Source: Pseudomonas mosselii (lineage in GTDB: Bacteria > Pseudomonadota > Gammaproteobacteria > Pseudomonadales > Pseudomonadaceae). Taken from it: a stretch of DNA of 52,198 bases. The stretch lies in NCBI RefSeq assembly GCF_003205295.1, contig NZ_QJRP01000033.1, forward strand, positions 1 to 52,198, written 5' to 3'. Below, one piece after another: positions 35,147 through 42,755 of this stretch. The notes below the pieces were generated by a model. That model saw only the letters and a program-made list of their open reading frames with translations. It was not told the DNA's origin and searched no databases. Position 1 is the first letter of the stretch. Each line of letters opens with the position of its first letter. Both the position numbers and the translations under genes were made by a program.

Positions 35147-36185
35147 CCGCATCCCCATCGCGCAGGTCGACCGTGGCTGTGACCGACATGCCCGGGCGGA
35201 TGCGCCCATGCAGCGGGTTGTCGGCGGCGAAGGTCAGCTTGACCGGAATGCGCTGCACCACCTTGGTGAAGTTGCCGGTGGCGTTGTCCGGCGGCAGCAG
35301 GCTGAACTGCGCGCCGGAGGCGGCGAACAGGCTGTTCACGCGGCCTTCGATCGGGGTGTCGGGGTAGCTGTCGAACAGCAATTCGGCGCGCTGGCCGGGG
35401 TGCATCCGGCCGATCTGGGTTTCCTTGAAGTTGGCCTGCACCCAGATGTCCTCGTCGGGGACGATCGACAGCAGGTAGGCGCCGGCCTGCACCACCTGGC
35501 CGTTGCGGGCGCTGCGCTGGCCGATGGTGCCGCTGATCGGCGCGTGGATCGCGCAGCGGGTCAGGTTCAGCTCGGCCTGGGCCAGGTCGGCGCGGGCGTT
35601 GGCGATCTGCGCGTCGAGGCGCTTGAGTTCGGCGTTCAGGGCGTCGACCTGCTGGCGCTGCCCCTTGAGGTCGGCCTGGGCCTTGTCTACTTGAGAGCGA
35701 GCGACATGGCTTTCCGCCGACAGGGTGGTGACCCGCTCTTCGGAGACGAAGCCGGGCTTGCGCAGGGCCTGGGCGCGGTTGAGGTCCAGCTGCGAGCGGT
35801 CGAGGGTGGCCTGGTTGGCGGCGACCTGGGCCTGGCCGGCAGCGATCAGGCTGCCTTGCTGGGTCAGGCGGCTGCGCGCCTGGGCCAGTTCCGCCTCGCG
35901 GGTGGCCAGGGCGGCGCGGGCGCGCTCGACGGCCAGTTCGAAGTCGGCGGCTTCCAGGCGCACCAGCAGGTCGCCCTTGCTCACATGCTGGTTGTCCTCG
36001 ACCCGCACCTCGTCGATGCGCGCGCCCAGTTGGCTGGAGATGCGGGTGATCTCGCCTTGCACGTAGGCGTTGTCGGTGCTCTCGTAGAAGCGCCCCTTGA
36101 AGTACCAGTGGGCCAGGAAGGCAAGGCCTACCAGCAGCACCAGGGTGATGAAGACCAGCAGGCGACGTTTGAGTGGAGTGGGCAT
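35136..36185 (-). CDS. HlyD/EmrA-family membrane fusion protein
   Basis: Periplasmic adaptor that links the EmrB-like pump to an outer-membrane channel. The 349-residue protein has a short cytoplasmic end and a membrane anchor at about 8-28 ('LLVFITLVLLVGLAFLAHWYF'); 'ESTDNAYVQGEITRISSQLGARIDEVRVEDNQHVSKGDLL' is the lipoyl half-motif, followed by a helical hairpin (about 80-190) and the barrel domain with 'APISGTIGQRSARNGQVVQAG'. The ATG at 36185 has only a weak ribosome binding site; a TTG at 36215 is open in frame. A TATATT box (36221-36216 minus) is a possible -10. Confidence 0.9.
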   Translation of the reverse strand: MPTPLKRRLLVFITLVLLVGLAFLAHWYFKGRFYESTDNAYVQGEITRISSQLGARIDEVRVEDNQHVSKGDLLVRLEAADFELAVERARAALATREAELAQARSRLTQQGSLIAAGQAQVAANQATLDRSQLDLNRAQALRKPGFVSEERVTTLSAESHVARSQVDKAQADLKGQRQQVDALNAELKRLDAQIANARADLAQAELNLTRCAIHAPISGTIGQRSARNGQVVQAGAYLLSIVPDEDIWVQANFKETQIGRMHPGQRAELLFDSYPDTPIEGRVNSLFAASGAQFSLLPPDNATGNFTKVVQRIPVKLTFAADNPLHGRIRPGMSVTATVDLRDGDADGR

Positions 36186-36327
36186 GGGAGGCTGTCGTTG
36201 CAAAAATGTAAGCAAATATAACAGTGGCCGGCGGCACCCTCACAAGTGACGATCACGCCATTGCTGGAGCCCGGTGCCCGCTCCCTGCTAACATCCCGCC
36301 TTTGTTTCTCTTTGTTCGAGACTCTCC

Positions 36328-37809
36328 ATGACCACCGTTCGCACGCGTATCGCGCCATCGCCCACTGGCGACCCCCATGTCGGCACCGCCTACATCGCCC
36401 TGTTCAACTACTGCTTCGCCAAGCAGCACGGCGGTGAGTTCATCCTGCGGATCGAAGACACCGACCAGTTGCGCTCGACCCGCGAGTCGGAGCAGCAGAT
36501 CTTCGACGCCCTGCGCTGGCTCGGCATCGAATGGAACGAAGGCCCGGATGTCGGCGGCCCGCACGGCCCGTACCGGCAGAGCGAGCGTGGCGAGATCTAT
36601 GCCAAGTACGCCAAGCAGCTGGTTGACGCCGGCCACGCCTTCTACTGCTTCTGCACCGCAGAAGAGCTGGAGCAGATGCGTGCCGAGCAGATGGCCCGCG
36701 GCGAAACCCCGCGCTACGACGGTCGTGCCCTGCTGCTGAGCGACGAGCAAGTGCAGCGCCGCCTGGCCGCTGGCGAGCCGCACGTGATCCGCATGAAGGT
36801 GCCGAACGAAGGCGTCTGCGTGGTGCCGGACATGCTCCGTGGCGACGTCGAGATCCCGTGGGACCGCATGGACATGCAGGTGCTGATGAAGAACGACGGC
36901 CTGCCGACGTACTTCCTGGCCAACGTGGTCGACGACCACCTGATGGGCATCACCCACGTGCTGCGCGGCGAAGAGTGGCTGCCGTCGGCGCCCAAGCTGA
37001 TCAAACTGTACGAATACTTCGGCTGGGAACAGCCCAAGCTGTGCTACATGCCGCTTTTGCGCAACCCCGACAAGAGCAAGCTGTCCAAGCGCAAGAACCC
37101 GACCTCGGTGACCTTCTACGAGCGCATGGGCTTCATGCCCGAAGCGATGCTCAACTACCTGGGCCGCATGGGCTGGTCGATGCCGGACGAGCGCGAGAAG
37201 TTCTCGCTGGCCGAGATGGTCGAGCACTTCGACCTGTCGCGCATCTCCCTGGGCGGGCCGATCTTCGACATCGAGAAGCTGTCGTGGCTGAACGGCCAGT
37301 GGCTGCGCGAGCTGCCGGTGGAAGAGTTCGCCGCGCGCGTGCAGAAGTGGGCGTTCAACAGCGACTACATGATGAAGATCGCCCCGCACGTGCAGGGCCG
37401 GGTCGAGACTTTCAGCCAGGTCGCCCCGCTGGGTGGCTTCTTCTTCGAAGGCGCGCTCAAGCTCGACGCCAAGCTGTTCGAGAGCAAGAAGCTGTCGGCC
37501 GACCAGGTGCGCCAGGTGATGCAGCTGATCCTGTGGAAGCTGGAAAGCCTGCGCCAGTGGGAAAAGGACCGCATCACCGGCTGCATCCAGGCCGTGGTCG
37601 AGTCGCTGGAGTTCAAGCTGCGCGATGCCATGCCACTGATGTTCGCCGCGATCACCGGCCAGGCCAGCTCGGTGTCGGTGCTCGACGCCATGGAAATCCT
37701 CGGCCCCGACCTGACCCGCTACCGCCTGCGCCAGGCCATCGACCTGCTCGGTGGCGTGTCGAAGAAGGAAAACAAGGAGTGGGAGAAGCTGCTGGCGAAT
37801 ATCGCCTGA
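36328..37809 (+). CDS. gltX: Glutamyl-tRNA synthetase
   Basis: Charges tRNA-Glu with glutamate. The 493-residue protein has the class I HIGH motif as HVGT (17-20, in 'SPTGDPHVGTAY') and the KMSKS motif as K251-L-S-K-R; the anticodon-binding domain fills the C-terminal third. Length and order are normal for the discriminating bacterial enzyme. Three tRNA-Glu genes lie less than 1 kb downstream, the same amino acid system, though they are transcribed from their own promoter. Confidence 0.98.
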   Translation: MTTVRTRIAPSPTGDPHVGTAYIALFNYCFAKQHGGEFILRIEDTDQLRSTRESEQQIFDALRWLGIEWNEGPDVGGPHGPYRQSERGEIYAKYAKQLVDAGHAFYCFCTAEELEQMRAEQMARGETPRYDGRALLLSDEQVQRRLAAGEPHVIRMKVPNEGVCVVPDMLRGDVEIPWDRMDMQVLMKNDGLPTYFLANVVDDHLMGITHVLRGEEWLPSAPKLIKLYEYFGWEQPKLCYMPLLRNPDKSKLSKRKNPTSVTFYERMGFMPEAMLNYLGRMGWSMPDEREKFSLAEMVEHFDLSRISLGGPIFDIEKLSWLNGQWLRELPVEEFAARVQKWAFNSDYMMKIAPHVQGRVETFSQVAPLGGFFFEGALKLDAKLFESKKLSADQVRQVMQLILWKLESLRQWEKDRITGCIQAVVESLEFKLRDAMPLMFAAITGQASSVSVLDAMEILGPDLTRYRLRQAIDLLGGVSKKENKEWEKLLANIA

Positions 37810-37827
37810 TGGCGGCTATCGCTGCCC

Positions 37828-37948
37828 CCTGTAGGAGCGGCCTTGTGCCGCGAAAGGGCCGCAAAGCGGCCCCGGCGATTCTGCGTCAATGCACAGATTG
37901 TGGGACCGCGTTGCGGTCCTTTCGCGGCACAAGGCCGCTCCTACAAGG
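37828..37948. repeat. Paired inverted intergenic repeat after gltX
   Basis: CCTGTAGGAGCGGCCTTGTG on the left and its complement ending CCGCTCCTACAAGG on the right; the core reads GCCGCGAAAGGG in place of GTCGCGAAAGGG, on both arms. It lies 18 bases after the gltX stop and probably limits read-through into the tRNA cluster. Confidence 0.8.
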
Positions 37949-37998
37949 GAGCGGCGCTCTGATTCAGCAGGGCAGGGCGGTAAGTGATTGTTATCTGT

Positions 37999-38059
37999 GA
38001 AAAAAATTTTGAATATTTTCAAAAATTCGTTTGACAGCCCTGCAATCCGATCTTAATAT
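37999..38059 (+). promoter_or_regulatory. Strong stable-RNA promoter with UP element
   Basis: TTGACA (38031-38036), a 17-bp spacer and TAATAT (38054-38059). Upstream, 37999-38028 is almost pure A/T in phased A and T tracts, like an UP element. After the -10 a GC-rich discriminator (GCGCCCCG) follows, typical of promoters controlled by the stringent response. It drives the tRNA cluster. Confidence 0.85.
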
Positions 38060-38134
38060 GCGCCCCGTCCACAGCGATGAACGAAAACGAAACGCCAGGC
38101 ACCCAGCCAGCGCTTCGGTTCAAAGCGACATTGT

Positions 38135-38210
38135 GGGGCTATAGCTCAGCTGGGAGAGCGCCTGCATGGCATGCAGGAGGTCAGCGGTTCGATCCCGCTT
38201 AGCTCCACCA
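38135..38210 (+). tRNA. tRNA-Ala (GGC), copy 1
   Basis: 76 nt with encoded CCA. Acceptor stem GGGGCTA/TAGCTCC, anticodon arm CCTGCATGGCATGCAGG with anticodon GGC, T arm AGCGGTTCGATCCCGCT. The sequence is identical to copies 2 and 3. Confidence 0.97.
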
Positions 38211-38282
38211 AATTCCGACTGATGGCCAAGGCCGTCAGGCAAGACCGGTTCCAGCAAACGGGTCTTGAAGGTAAGAAGGTTC

Positions 38283-38358
38283 GTCCCCTTCGTCTAGTGG
38301 CCTAGGACACCGCCCTTTCACGGCGGTAACAGGGGTTCGAGTCCCCTAGGGGACGCCA
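38283..38358 (+). tRNA. tRNA-Glu (TTC), copy 1
   Basis: 76 nt with encoded CCA. Acceptor stem GTCCCCT/AGGGGAC, anticodon arm CCGCCCTTTCACGGCGG with anticodon TTC, T arm AGGGGTTCGAGTCCCCT. It is identical to copies 2 and 3. Confidence 0.97.
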
Positions 38359-38411
38359 GTTTTGCACAAGCGATGTTACATGATGTCGCTGGGCCGCGAG
38401 GCTAGAAATCC

Positions 38412-38487
38412 GGGGCTATAGCTCAGCTGGGAGAGCGCCTGCATGGCATGCAGGAGGTCAGCGGTTCGATCCCGCTTAGCTCCACCA
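38412..38487 (+). tRNA. tRNA-Ala (GGC), copy 2
   Basis: Identical in all 76 bases to copy 1; it begins the second Ala-Glu pair 53 bases after tRNA-Glu copy 1. Confidence 0.97.
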
Positions 38488-38529
38488 ATTTTGCCGCGAT
38501 TCGCGAAAGCGGGTCGGCACGAAGGTTAC

Positions 38530-38605
38530 GTCCCCTTCGTCTAGTGGCCTAGGACACCGCCCTTTCACGGCGGTAACAGGGGTTCGAGTCCCCTAGGGGA
38601 CGCCA
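38530..38605 (+). tRNA. tRNA-Glu (TTC), copy 2
   Basis: Identical to copy 1. The 42-bp spacer before it is nearly the same as the spacer in the third pair but differs from that of the first. Confidence 0.97.
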
Positions 38606-38631
38606 CTTTTACCCGCGTTTGCGGGCGTTGA

Positions 38632-38668
38632 ATGGCTCATCATCCAGATCGATGAGTCATTTGTTTTA
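38632..38668 (+). terminator. Terminator-like hairpin between the second and third tRNA pairs
   Basis: ATGGCTCATC pairs with GATGAGTCAT with one mismatch, followed by TTGTTTT. It resembles the final terminator at 38895, which suggests that the third tRNA pair arose by duplication of a unit that carried its own end. Confidence 0.6.
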
Positions 38669-38671
38669 CTC

Positions 38672-38747
38672 GGGGCTATAGCTCAGCTGGGAGAGCGCCT
38701 GCATGGCATGCAGGAGGTCAGCGGTTCGATCCCGCTTAGCTCCACCA
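38672..38747 (+). tRNA. tRNA-Ala (GGC), copy 3
   Basis: Identical to copies 1 and 2; it starts only 4 bases after the terminator-like T run. Confidence 0.97.
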
Positions 38748-38789
38748 ATTCGCCACGATTCGCAATAGCGAGTCGGCACGAAGGTTAAA

Positions 38790-38865
38790 GTCCCCTTCGT
38801 CTAGTGGCCTAGGACACCGCCCTTTCACGGCGGTAACAGGGGTTCGAGTCCCCTAGGGGACGCCA
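38790..38865 (+). tRNA. tRNA-Glu (TTC), copy 3
   Basis: Identical to copies 1 and 2; last gene of the tRNA cluster. Confidence 0.97.
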
Positions 38866-38894
38866 ATTTTTTACCTGCGTTTTGCAGGACTTAT

Positions 38895-38933
38895 AAGGCT
38901 CATTCGATTATTGAATGGGCCTTTTGTTTTTTA
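38895..38933 (+). terminator. Terminator of the tRNA cluster
   Basis: AAGGCTCATTC pairs with GAATGGGCCTT (one mismatch) around GATTATT, followed by TTTGTTTTTT. Confidence 0.85.
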
Positions 38934-38991
38934 AGCCTCCCGAAAAATGTCGCTGCGCCGATCAATGGCCGCAGATTCCGCTTGCCAGAAA

Positions 38992-39009
38992 ATATTATGA
39001 GCATAATAT
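38992..39009. promoter_or_regulatory. Palindromic operator candidate of the TetR gene
   Basis: ATATTATG-AG-CATAATAT, a perfect 8-bp dyad with a 2-bp centre, 27 bases before the start codon of the TetR gene at 39037. The right half overlaps a TAATATGAT sequence that could serve as -10. A further CATAAT half-site lies at 39016. This is a typical layout for self-repression. Confidence 0.6.
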
Positions 39010-39036
39010 GATGACCATAATGTTTTGAGGTGAGCC

Positions 39037-39576
39037 ATGAGCGACAAGAAGAGCAAGACCCGCGAACGCATCCTCGATGCCGCCCGCTGCGCGCTGGTCC
39101 AGCAGGGGCCGGCCGAGCCGAGCGTCAGCCAGGTCATGGGCGCCGCGGGGCTGACAGTCGGCGGCTTCTATGCCCACTTCGACAGCAAGGACGAGCTCAT
39201 GCTCGAGGCGTTCAGTCAGTTGCTGGGTGAGCGCCGCGCCTTGCTCGGCCAGCTCGATCCTGCCCTTGATGGTGCAGAGCGCCGGGCCCTGGTCGCGGCC
39301 TTCTACCTGTCGCGCAAGCACCGTGATTCCGAGGTGCAGGCGTGCCCGATCCCCAATGCACTGAGCGAGATGCAACGCCTGCCGGAGGCGTTTCGCAACG
39401 TGCTGGCCGAACACATCGAGCTGATGACCGCACAGATGGTCGATCGCCCCGAAGACATCGACAAGGCGCTTGCCGATTTCGCCCTGATGGTGGGCGGCCT
39501 GGCCGTGGCCCGTGCCCTGGGCCACGGCGAGCTGTCCGACCGTATCCTGCGCGCCGCCAAGTCGGCGGTGATCTGA
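39037..39576 (+). CDS. TetR family transcriptional regulator
   Basis: A 179-residue regulator. The helix-turn-helix lies at about 27-50 ('PSVSQVMGAAGLTVGGFYAHFDSKDELM'), and the 'VGGFYAHF' recognition helix is of the type found in regulators with a TetR_C_16-like ligand domain. GAGGTGAG lies 5 bases before the ATG. The hydrolase gene starts 24 bp after its stop, so the regulator and hydrolase are probably co-transcribed and self-regulated through the palindrome at 38992. The ligand is unknown. Confidence 0.9.
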   Translation: MSDKKSKTRERILDAARCALVQQGPAEPSVSQVMGAAGLTVGGFYAHFDSKDELMLEAFSQLLGERRALLGQLDPALDGAERRALVAAFYLSRKHRDSEVQACPIPNALSEMQRLPEAFRNVLAEHIELMTAQMVDRPEDIDKALADFALMVGGLAVARALGHGELSDRILRAAKSAVI

Positions 39577-39600
39577 GCAACCTGACCCTGGAGCAAGGCG

Positions 39601-40434
39601 ATGACTACTTTGAGCTGGATTCGTGGCGTCAATGGCACCCTCGGCCACCTGGTCCCCGAGCATGTCGCCGGCAAGATGCGCCGTGCCTTCATGACGCCGC
39701 GCAGCTTGCCGCCCAAGCCCTGGGAACTGCCGCTGCTGGCCCGCGCCGAGCGCATCACCCTGCGTTTCGGGCTGTCGGCGCTGCGCTGGGGACAGGGGCC
39801 GACGGTGTTGCTGATGCATGGCTGGGAAGGGCGCCCGACTCAGTTCGCGGCGTTGATCGAGCGGCTGGTCGACAGCGGCCACACCGTGGTGTCGCTGGAA
39901 GGGCCGGCCCATGGGCGCTCGCCCGGCGAGCAGGCGCATGTGGTGGCGTTCGCTCGCGCCTTGCTGGAGGCCGCCGCCGAGCTGCCGCCGTTGCGGGCGG
40001 TAATTGGCCATTCCATGGGCGGCGCCAGCCTGTTGTTGGCCCTGCAATGGGGGCTGCGCACTGATGCGGCGGTCAGCATCGCCGCGCCGGCACGCCTGCT
40101 TGGCGTGCTGCGCGGCTTCGCCCGGCGTCTTGGCCTGCCGGCCCGGGCCAGGGCCGCGTTCATCCGCCAGGTGGAGCGTGATGTCGGCGTCCAGGTGGCG
40201 CGCCTGGATGTCAGTGGCTACCAGCTGGATATGCCGGGGCTGGTGGTGCACGCCGAGGACGATCCGGTGGTGCCGGCCAGCGAGGCGCCGGTCATTCACC
40301 AGGCCTGGTTCGACAGCCGCCTGCTGCTGCTGGAGGAGGGCGGTCATCAGCGGGTGCTGGCCGACCCGCGGCTGGGCGAGGCGGTGATGGAGCTGTTGGC
40401 ACGCTCCAGCCAGCGCGCGCGGCAAAGCGCCTGA
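39601..40434 (+). CDS. Alpha/beta hydrolase
   Basis: A 277-residue alpha/beta hydrolase. The nucleophile is S138 in 'GHSMGG', the acid is D220 or D221 in 'HAEDDPVVP', and the His is H249 in 'GGHQRVL'. 'LLMHGWEGRPTQF' holds the oxyanion loop. There is no signal peptide. The substrate cannot be told; esters or lactones are typical. It is downstream of a TetR regulator and 43 bp before a thioesterase, which would suit acyl-ester turnover (inference). Confidence 0.88.
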   Translation: MTTLSWIRGVNGTLGHLVPEHVAGKMRRAFMTPRSLPPKPWELPLLARAERITLRFGLSALRWGQGPTVLLMHGWEGRPTQFAALIERLVDSGHTVVSLEGPAHGRSPGEQAHVVAFARALLEAAAELPPLRAVIGHSMGGASLLLALQWGLRTDAAVSIAAPARLLGVLRGFARRLGLPARARAAFIRQVERDVGVQVARLDVSGYQLDMPGLVVHAEDDPVVPASEAPVIHQAWFDSRLLLLEEGGHQRVLADPRLGEAVMELLARSSQRARQSA

Positions 40435-40477
40435 GCATCCGTTACACTCTGCCCGTCACTGAACACCGGGAGCGGGC

Positions 40478-40912
40478 ATGAGCTGGGATCTGGCAGCACC
40501 ATTCATCATCGACCTACGCGTCGGCAGCGAGGACATCGACGGCCTCGGCCACGCCAACAACGCCGTCTATGTCACCTGGCTGGAGCGCTGCGCCTGGCGC
40601 CATTCCCAGCGCCTGGGGCTGGACCTGGCCGAGTATCGCCGGCTGGACCGGGCGATGGCCGTGGTCCGCCATGAAATCGACTACCTCGCCGCCGCCTACG
40701 AGGACGACGAGCTGCAGCTGGCCACCTGGATCGTCGACTGGGACCAGCGCCTGCGCATGACCCGGCGCTTTCAGCTCAAGCGCCCGAGTGACGGCGTGAC
40801 CCTGTTGCGGGCGCAGACCACCTTCGCCTGCATCGAACTGTCCAGCGGCAAGCCCAAGCGCATGCCGGCGGAATTCCTCGACGGCTACGGTCCGGCGCTG
40901 ACCGGCCGCTGA
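40478..40912 (+). CDS. Hotdog-fold acyl-CoA thioesterase (4HBT family)
   Basis: A 144-residue single hotdog domain. The family signature DxDxxGHxNN is present as D19, D21, G24, H25 and N27-N28 with 'AVYVTWLE' after it, the active-site helix of 4-hydroxybenzoyl-CoA-type thioesterases. GGGAGCGGGC lies just before the ATG, and TTACACT upstream near 40442 may be a -10. The acyl group it acts on is unknown. It has its own terminator. Confidence 0.9.
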   Translation: MSWDLAAPFIIDLRVGSEDIDGLGHANNAVYVTWLERCAWRHSQRLGLDLAEYRRLDRAMAVVRHEIDYLAAAYEDDELQLATWIVDWDQRLRMTRRFQLKRPSDGVTLLRAQTTFACIELSSGKPKRMPAEFLDGYGPALTGR

Positions 40913-40915
40913 AGC

Positions 40916-40947
40916 GCGGCGGTTTTTTGCTAGACTGCCGCCTTTTT
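40916..40947 (+). terminator. Terminator after the thioesterase gene
   Basis: GCGGCGGT (40916-40923) pairs with ACTGCCGC (40934-40941) with one G-T pair, followed by C and five T. TAGACT inside the loop could also act as the -10 box of dusC. Confidence 0.75.
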
Positions 40948-40964
40948 CGTGGCGAGACCCTGAA

Positions 40965-41936
40965 ATGCAAATTGCCCTGGCCCCGATGGAGGGGCTGGTC
41001 GACAACATCCTGCGCGACGTCCTGACCCGGGTGGGCGGCATCGATTGGTGCGTCACCGAGTTCATCCGCGTCTGCGACCGTCTGCTGCCGGCGTCGTCGT
41101 TCGACAAGCTGGCGCCGGAGCTGCGCCAGGGCGCCCGCACTGCCGCCGGCGTGCCGATGCGCGTGCAACTGCTCGGCTCGGATCCTGTGTGCCTGGCCGA
41201 AAACGCGGCCCTGGCTTGCGAGCTGGGTGCGCCGGTCATCGACCTGAACTTCGGCTGCCCGGCCAAGACCGTCAACAAGTCCCGGGGCGGGGCGGTGCTG
41301 CTCAAGGAGCCCGAGCTGCTGCATGCCATCGTCCGCGAGGTGCGTCGCGCGGTGCCGGCGCATATCCCGGTGACCTCGAAGATGCGTCTGGGCTACGACA
41401 GTCCCGACGGCGCGCTGGACTGCGCCAGGGCGCTGGCCGAAGGCGGTTCGGCGCACCTGGTGGTGCATGCGCGGACCAAGGTAGAGGGCTACAAGCCACC
41501 GGCCCATTGGGAGTGGGTGGCGCGGGTGCAGGATGTGGTCGCGGTGCCGGTGTTCGCCAATGGCGAGATCTGGACGGTCGACGACTGGCGGCGCTGCCGC
41601 GAGGTCAGTGGTGCCAAGGACATCATGCTGGGGCGCGGGCTGGTGTCGCGCCCGGACCTGGCCTTGCAGATTGCCGCGGCCCGCGATGGCGTCGAGTACC
41701 AGCCGATGAGCTGGGACGAGTTGCTGCCGCTGTTGCGCGAGTTCTGGCGCCAGGCCCAGGACAAACTGTCGCCGCGCTACGCGCCGGGGCGGATGAAGCA
41801 GTGGCTGGCGATGCTGACCCGTGGCTATCCCGAGGCGGTGGCGTTGTTCGCCGAGTTGCGTCGGGAGGATGACTGCCAGCGGATCAGTAGGTTGCTGGGG
41901 GTGGAGATGCAGGCCGTCGAGGCTTGTGTCGCCTGA
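40965..41936 (+). CDS. dusC: tRNA-dihydrouridine(16) synthase
   Basis: FMN enzyme that reduces uridine 16 in the tRNA D-loop. The 323-residue protein begins 'MQIALAPMEGLVDNILRDVLT'. The catalytic C98 lies in 'NFGCPAKTVNKSRGGA', and 'VVHARTKVEGY' and 'VFANGEIW' bind FMN and tRNA. 'ITEFVRV'-like 'VTEFIRVCDRLLP' and the overall match to E. coli DusC point to the DusC subfamily and not DusA or DusB. Confidence 0.93.
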   Translation: MQIALAPMEGLVDNILRDVLTRVGGIDWCVTEFIRVCDRLLPASSFDKLAPELRQGARTAAGVPMRVQLLGSDPVCLAENAALACELGAPVIDLNFGCPAKTVNKSRGGAVLLKEPELLHAIVREVRRAVPAHIPVTSKMRLGYDSPDGALDCARALAEGGSAHLVVHARTKVEGYKPPAHWEWVARVQDVVAVPVFANGEIWTVDDWRRCREVSGAKDIMLGRGLVSRPDLALQIAAARDGVEYQPMSWDELLPLLREFWRQAQDKLSPRYAPGRMKQWLAMLTRGYPEAVALFAELRREDDCQRISRLLGVEMQAVEACVA

Positions 41937-41942
41937 GCTGGC

Positions 41943-41976
41943 GCTATCGCGGGGCAAGCCCGCTCCCACGAAGCCA
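41943..41976. repeat. Half copy of the intergenic repeat
   Basis: CGCTATCGCGGGGCAAGCCC followed by GCTCCCACGAAGCC: one arm of the REP-like family without its partner, just after the dusC stop. Confidence 0.55.
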
Positions 41977-42006
41977 TGCCCAGTCGTAAAATTTTTCAGG
42001 CCAGCC

Positions 42007-42032
42007 CTTGAAAGCCGTTTGCCCGGACATAT
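42007..42032 (+). promoter_or_regulatory. Possible heat-shock (sigma-32) promoter of ibpA
   Basis: CTTGAAA (42007-42013) matches the sigma-32 -35 element exactly; the -10 region 'CCCGGACATAT' about 8-11 bases later is a looser match to CCCCATNT. The start would be near 42038, leaving a leader of about 65 nt that contains the thermometer. Confidence 0.55.
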
Positions 42033-42037
42033 CTCTT

Positions 42038-42103
42038 GAGTACGCGATGCCGAAGTCGGGTCGCGTAGTGACTTTACTTGCTGAATCTCAGGAGTTAATG
42101 ACC
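42038..42103 (+). promoter_or_regulatory. ROSE-type RNA thermometer in the ibpA leader
   Basis: First hairpin: TACGCGA (42041-42047) with TCGCGTA (42061-42067). Second hairpin: ACTTGCTG (42076-42083) pairs with CAGGAGT (42089-42095), hiding the AGGAG ribosome binding site, with one unpaired G in the left strand. The TTGCT anti-Shine-Dalgarno and the bulged G are the hallmark of ROSE elements, which melt on heating. Such elements are known upstream of Pseudomonas small heat-shock genes. Confidence 0.85.
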
Positions 42104-42547
42104 ATGACTACCGCTTTCTCTCTCGCACCGCTTTTTCGCAACTCCGTCGGTTTCGACCGTTTCAACGACCTGTTCGAAGCCGCCGCCCGTAACGAGGCCG
42201 GTAGCAGCTACCCGCCCTACAACGTGGAAAAGCATGGCGATGACCACTACCGCATCGTGGTTGCCGCAGCCGGCTTCCAGGAGCAGGACCTCGACCTGCA
42301 GGTCGAAAAAGGCGTCCTGACCGTGACCGGCGGCAAGCGCGACAACACAGGCGAAGGCGTCACCTTCCTGCACCAGGGCATTGCCCAGCGCGCCTTCAAG
42401 CTGTCGTTCCGCCTGGCCGACCATATCGAGGTCAAGGGCGCGGGCCTGGCCAACGGCCTGCTCAGCATCGAGCTGCTGCGCATCGTGCCGGAAGAAGCCA
42501 AGGCCAAGCGCATCCCGATCAACGGCGAAAAGCCGGCGCTGAACTGA
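42104..42547 (+). CDS. ibpA: Small heat-shock protein IbpA (Hsp20)
   Basis: Holdase chaperone of the alpha-crystallin family, 147 residues. N-terminal arm 'MTTAFSLAPLFRNSVGFDRFNDLFE', alpha-crystallin domain about 35-125 ('YPPYNVEKHGDDHYRIVVAAAGF' to 'GLLSIELLRIVPEE'), and a short tail with 'RIPING', close to the I-x-I anchor. I prefer the ATG at 42104, 9 bases after AGGAG; an ATG at 42098 is only 3 bases away from it. A strong terminator follows. Confidence 0.94.
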   Translation: MTTAFSLAPLFRNSVGFDRFNDLFEAAARNEAGSSYPPYNVEKHGDDHYRIVVAAAGFQEQDLDLQVEKGVLTVTGGKRDNTGEGVTFLHQGIAQRAFKLSFRLADHIEVKGAGLANGLLSIELLRIVPEEAKAKRIPINGEKPALN

Positions 42548-42561
42548 GTTCGGCGGGATGA

Positions 42562-42592
42562 AAGAAAGGGCACCTTCGGGTGCCCTTTTTTT
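42562..42592 (+). terminator. Terminator after ibpA
   Basis: GGGCACC-TTCG-GGTGCCC followed by seven T (42568-42592), a very stable tetraloop hairpin. Confidence 0.95.
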
Positions 42593-42604
42593 GTTTTGTG
42601 CGGA

Positions 42605-42726
42605 CCCTGTAGGAGCGGCCTTGTGTCGCGAAAGGGCTGCGAAGCAGCCCCGGCGATATCAGCTTGATACACGAATCCTGGGGGCGCTTCGCACCCCTTT
42701 CGCGACACAAGGCCGCTCCTACAGGG
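42605..42726. repeat. Paired inverted intergenic repeat between ibpA and the GGDEF/EAL gene
   Basis: CCCTGTAGGAGCGGCCTTGT on the left and its exact complement at the right end, each with a TCGCGAAAGGG core and a cap hairpin (GGGCTGCGAAGCAGCCC; GGGGCGCTTCGCACCCC). The middle 30 bases are unrelated. It sits between convergent genes. Confidence 0.85.
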
Positions 42727-42755
42727 ATCGTGTAAATCCTGAATACCATGAGTAG

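Noticed and set aside
33596..36185. Type I secretion or a new export system
   Set aside because: The pair is an ordinary DHA2 transporter plus HlyD-type adaptor, as in EmrAB, with no ABC protein or substrate gene.
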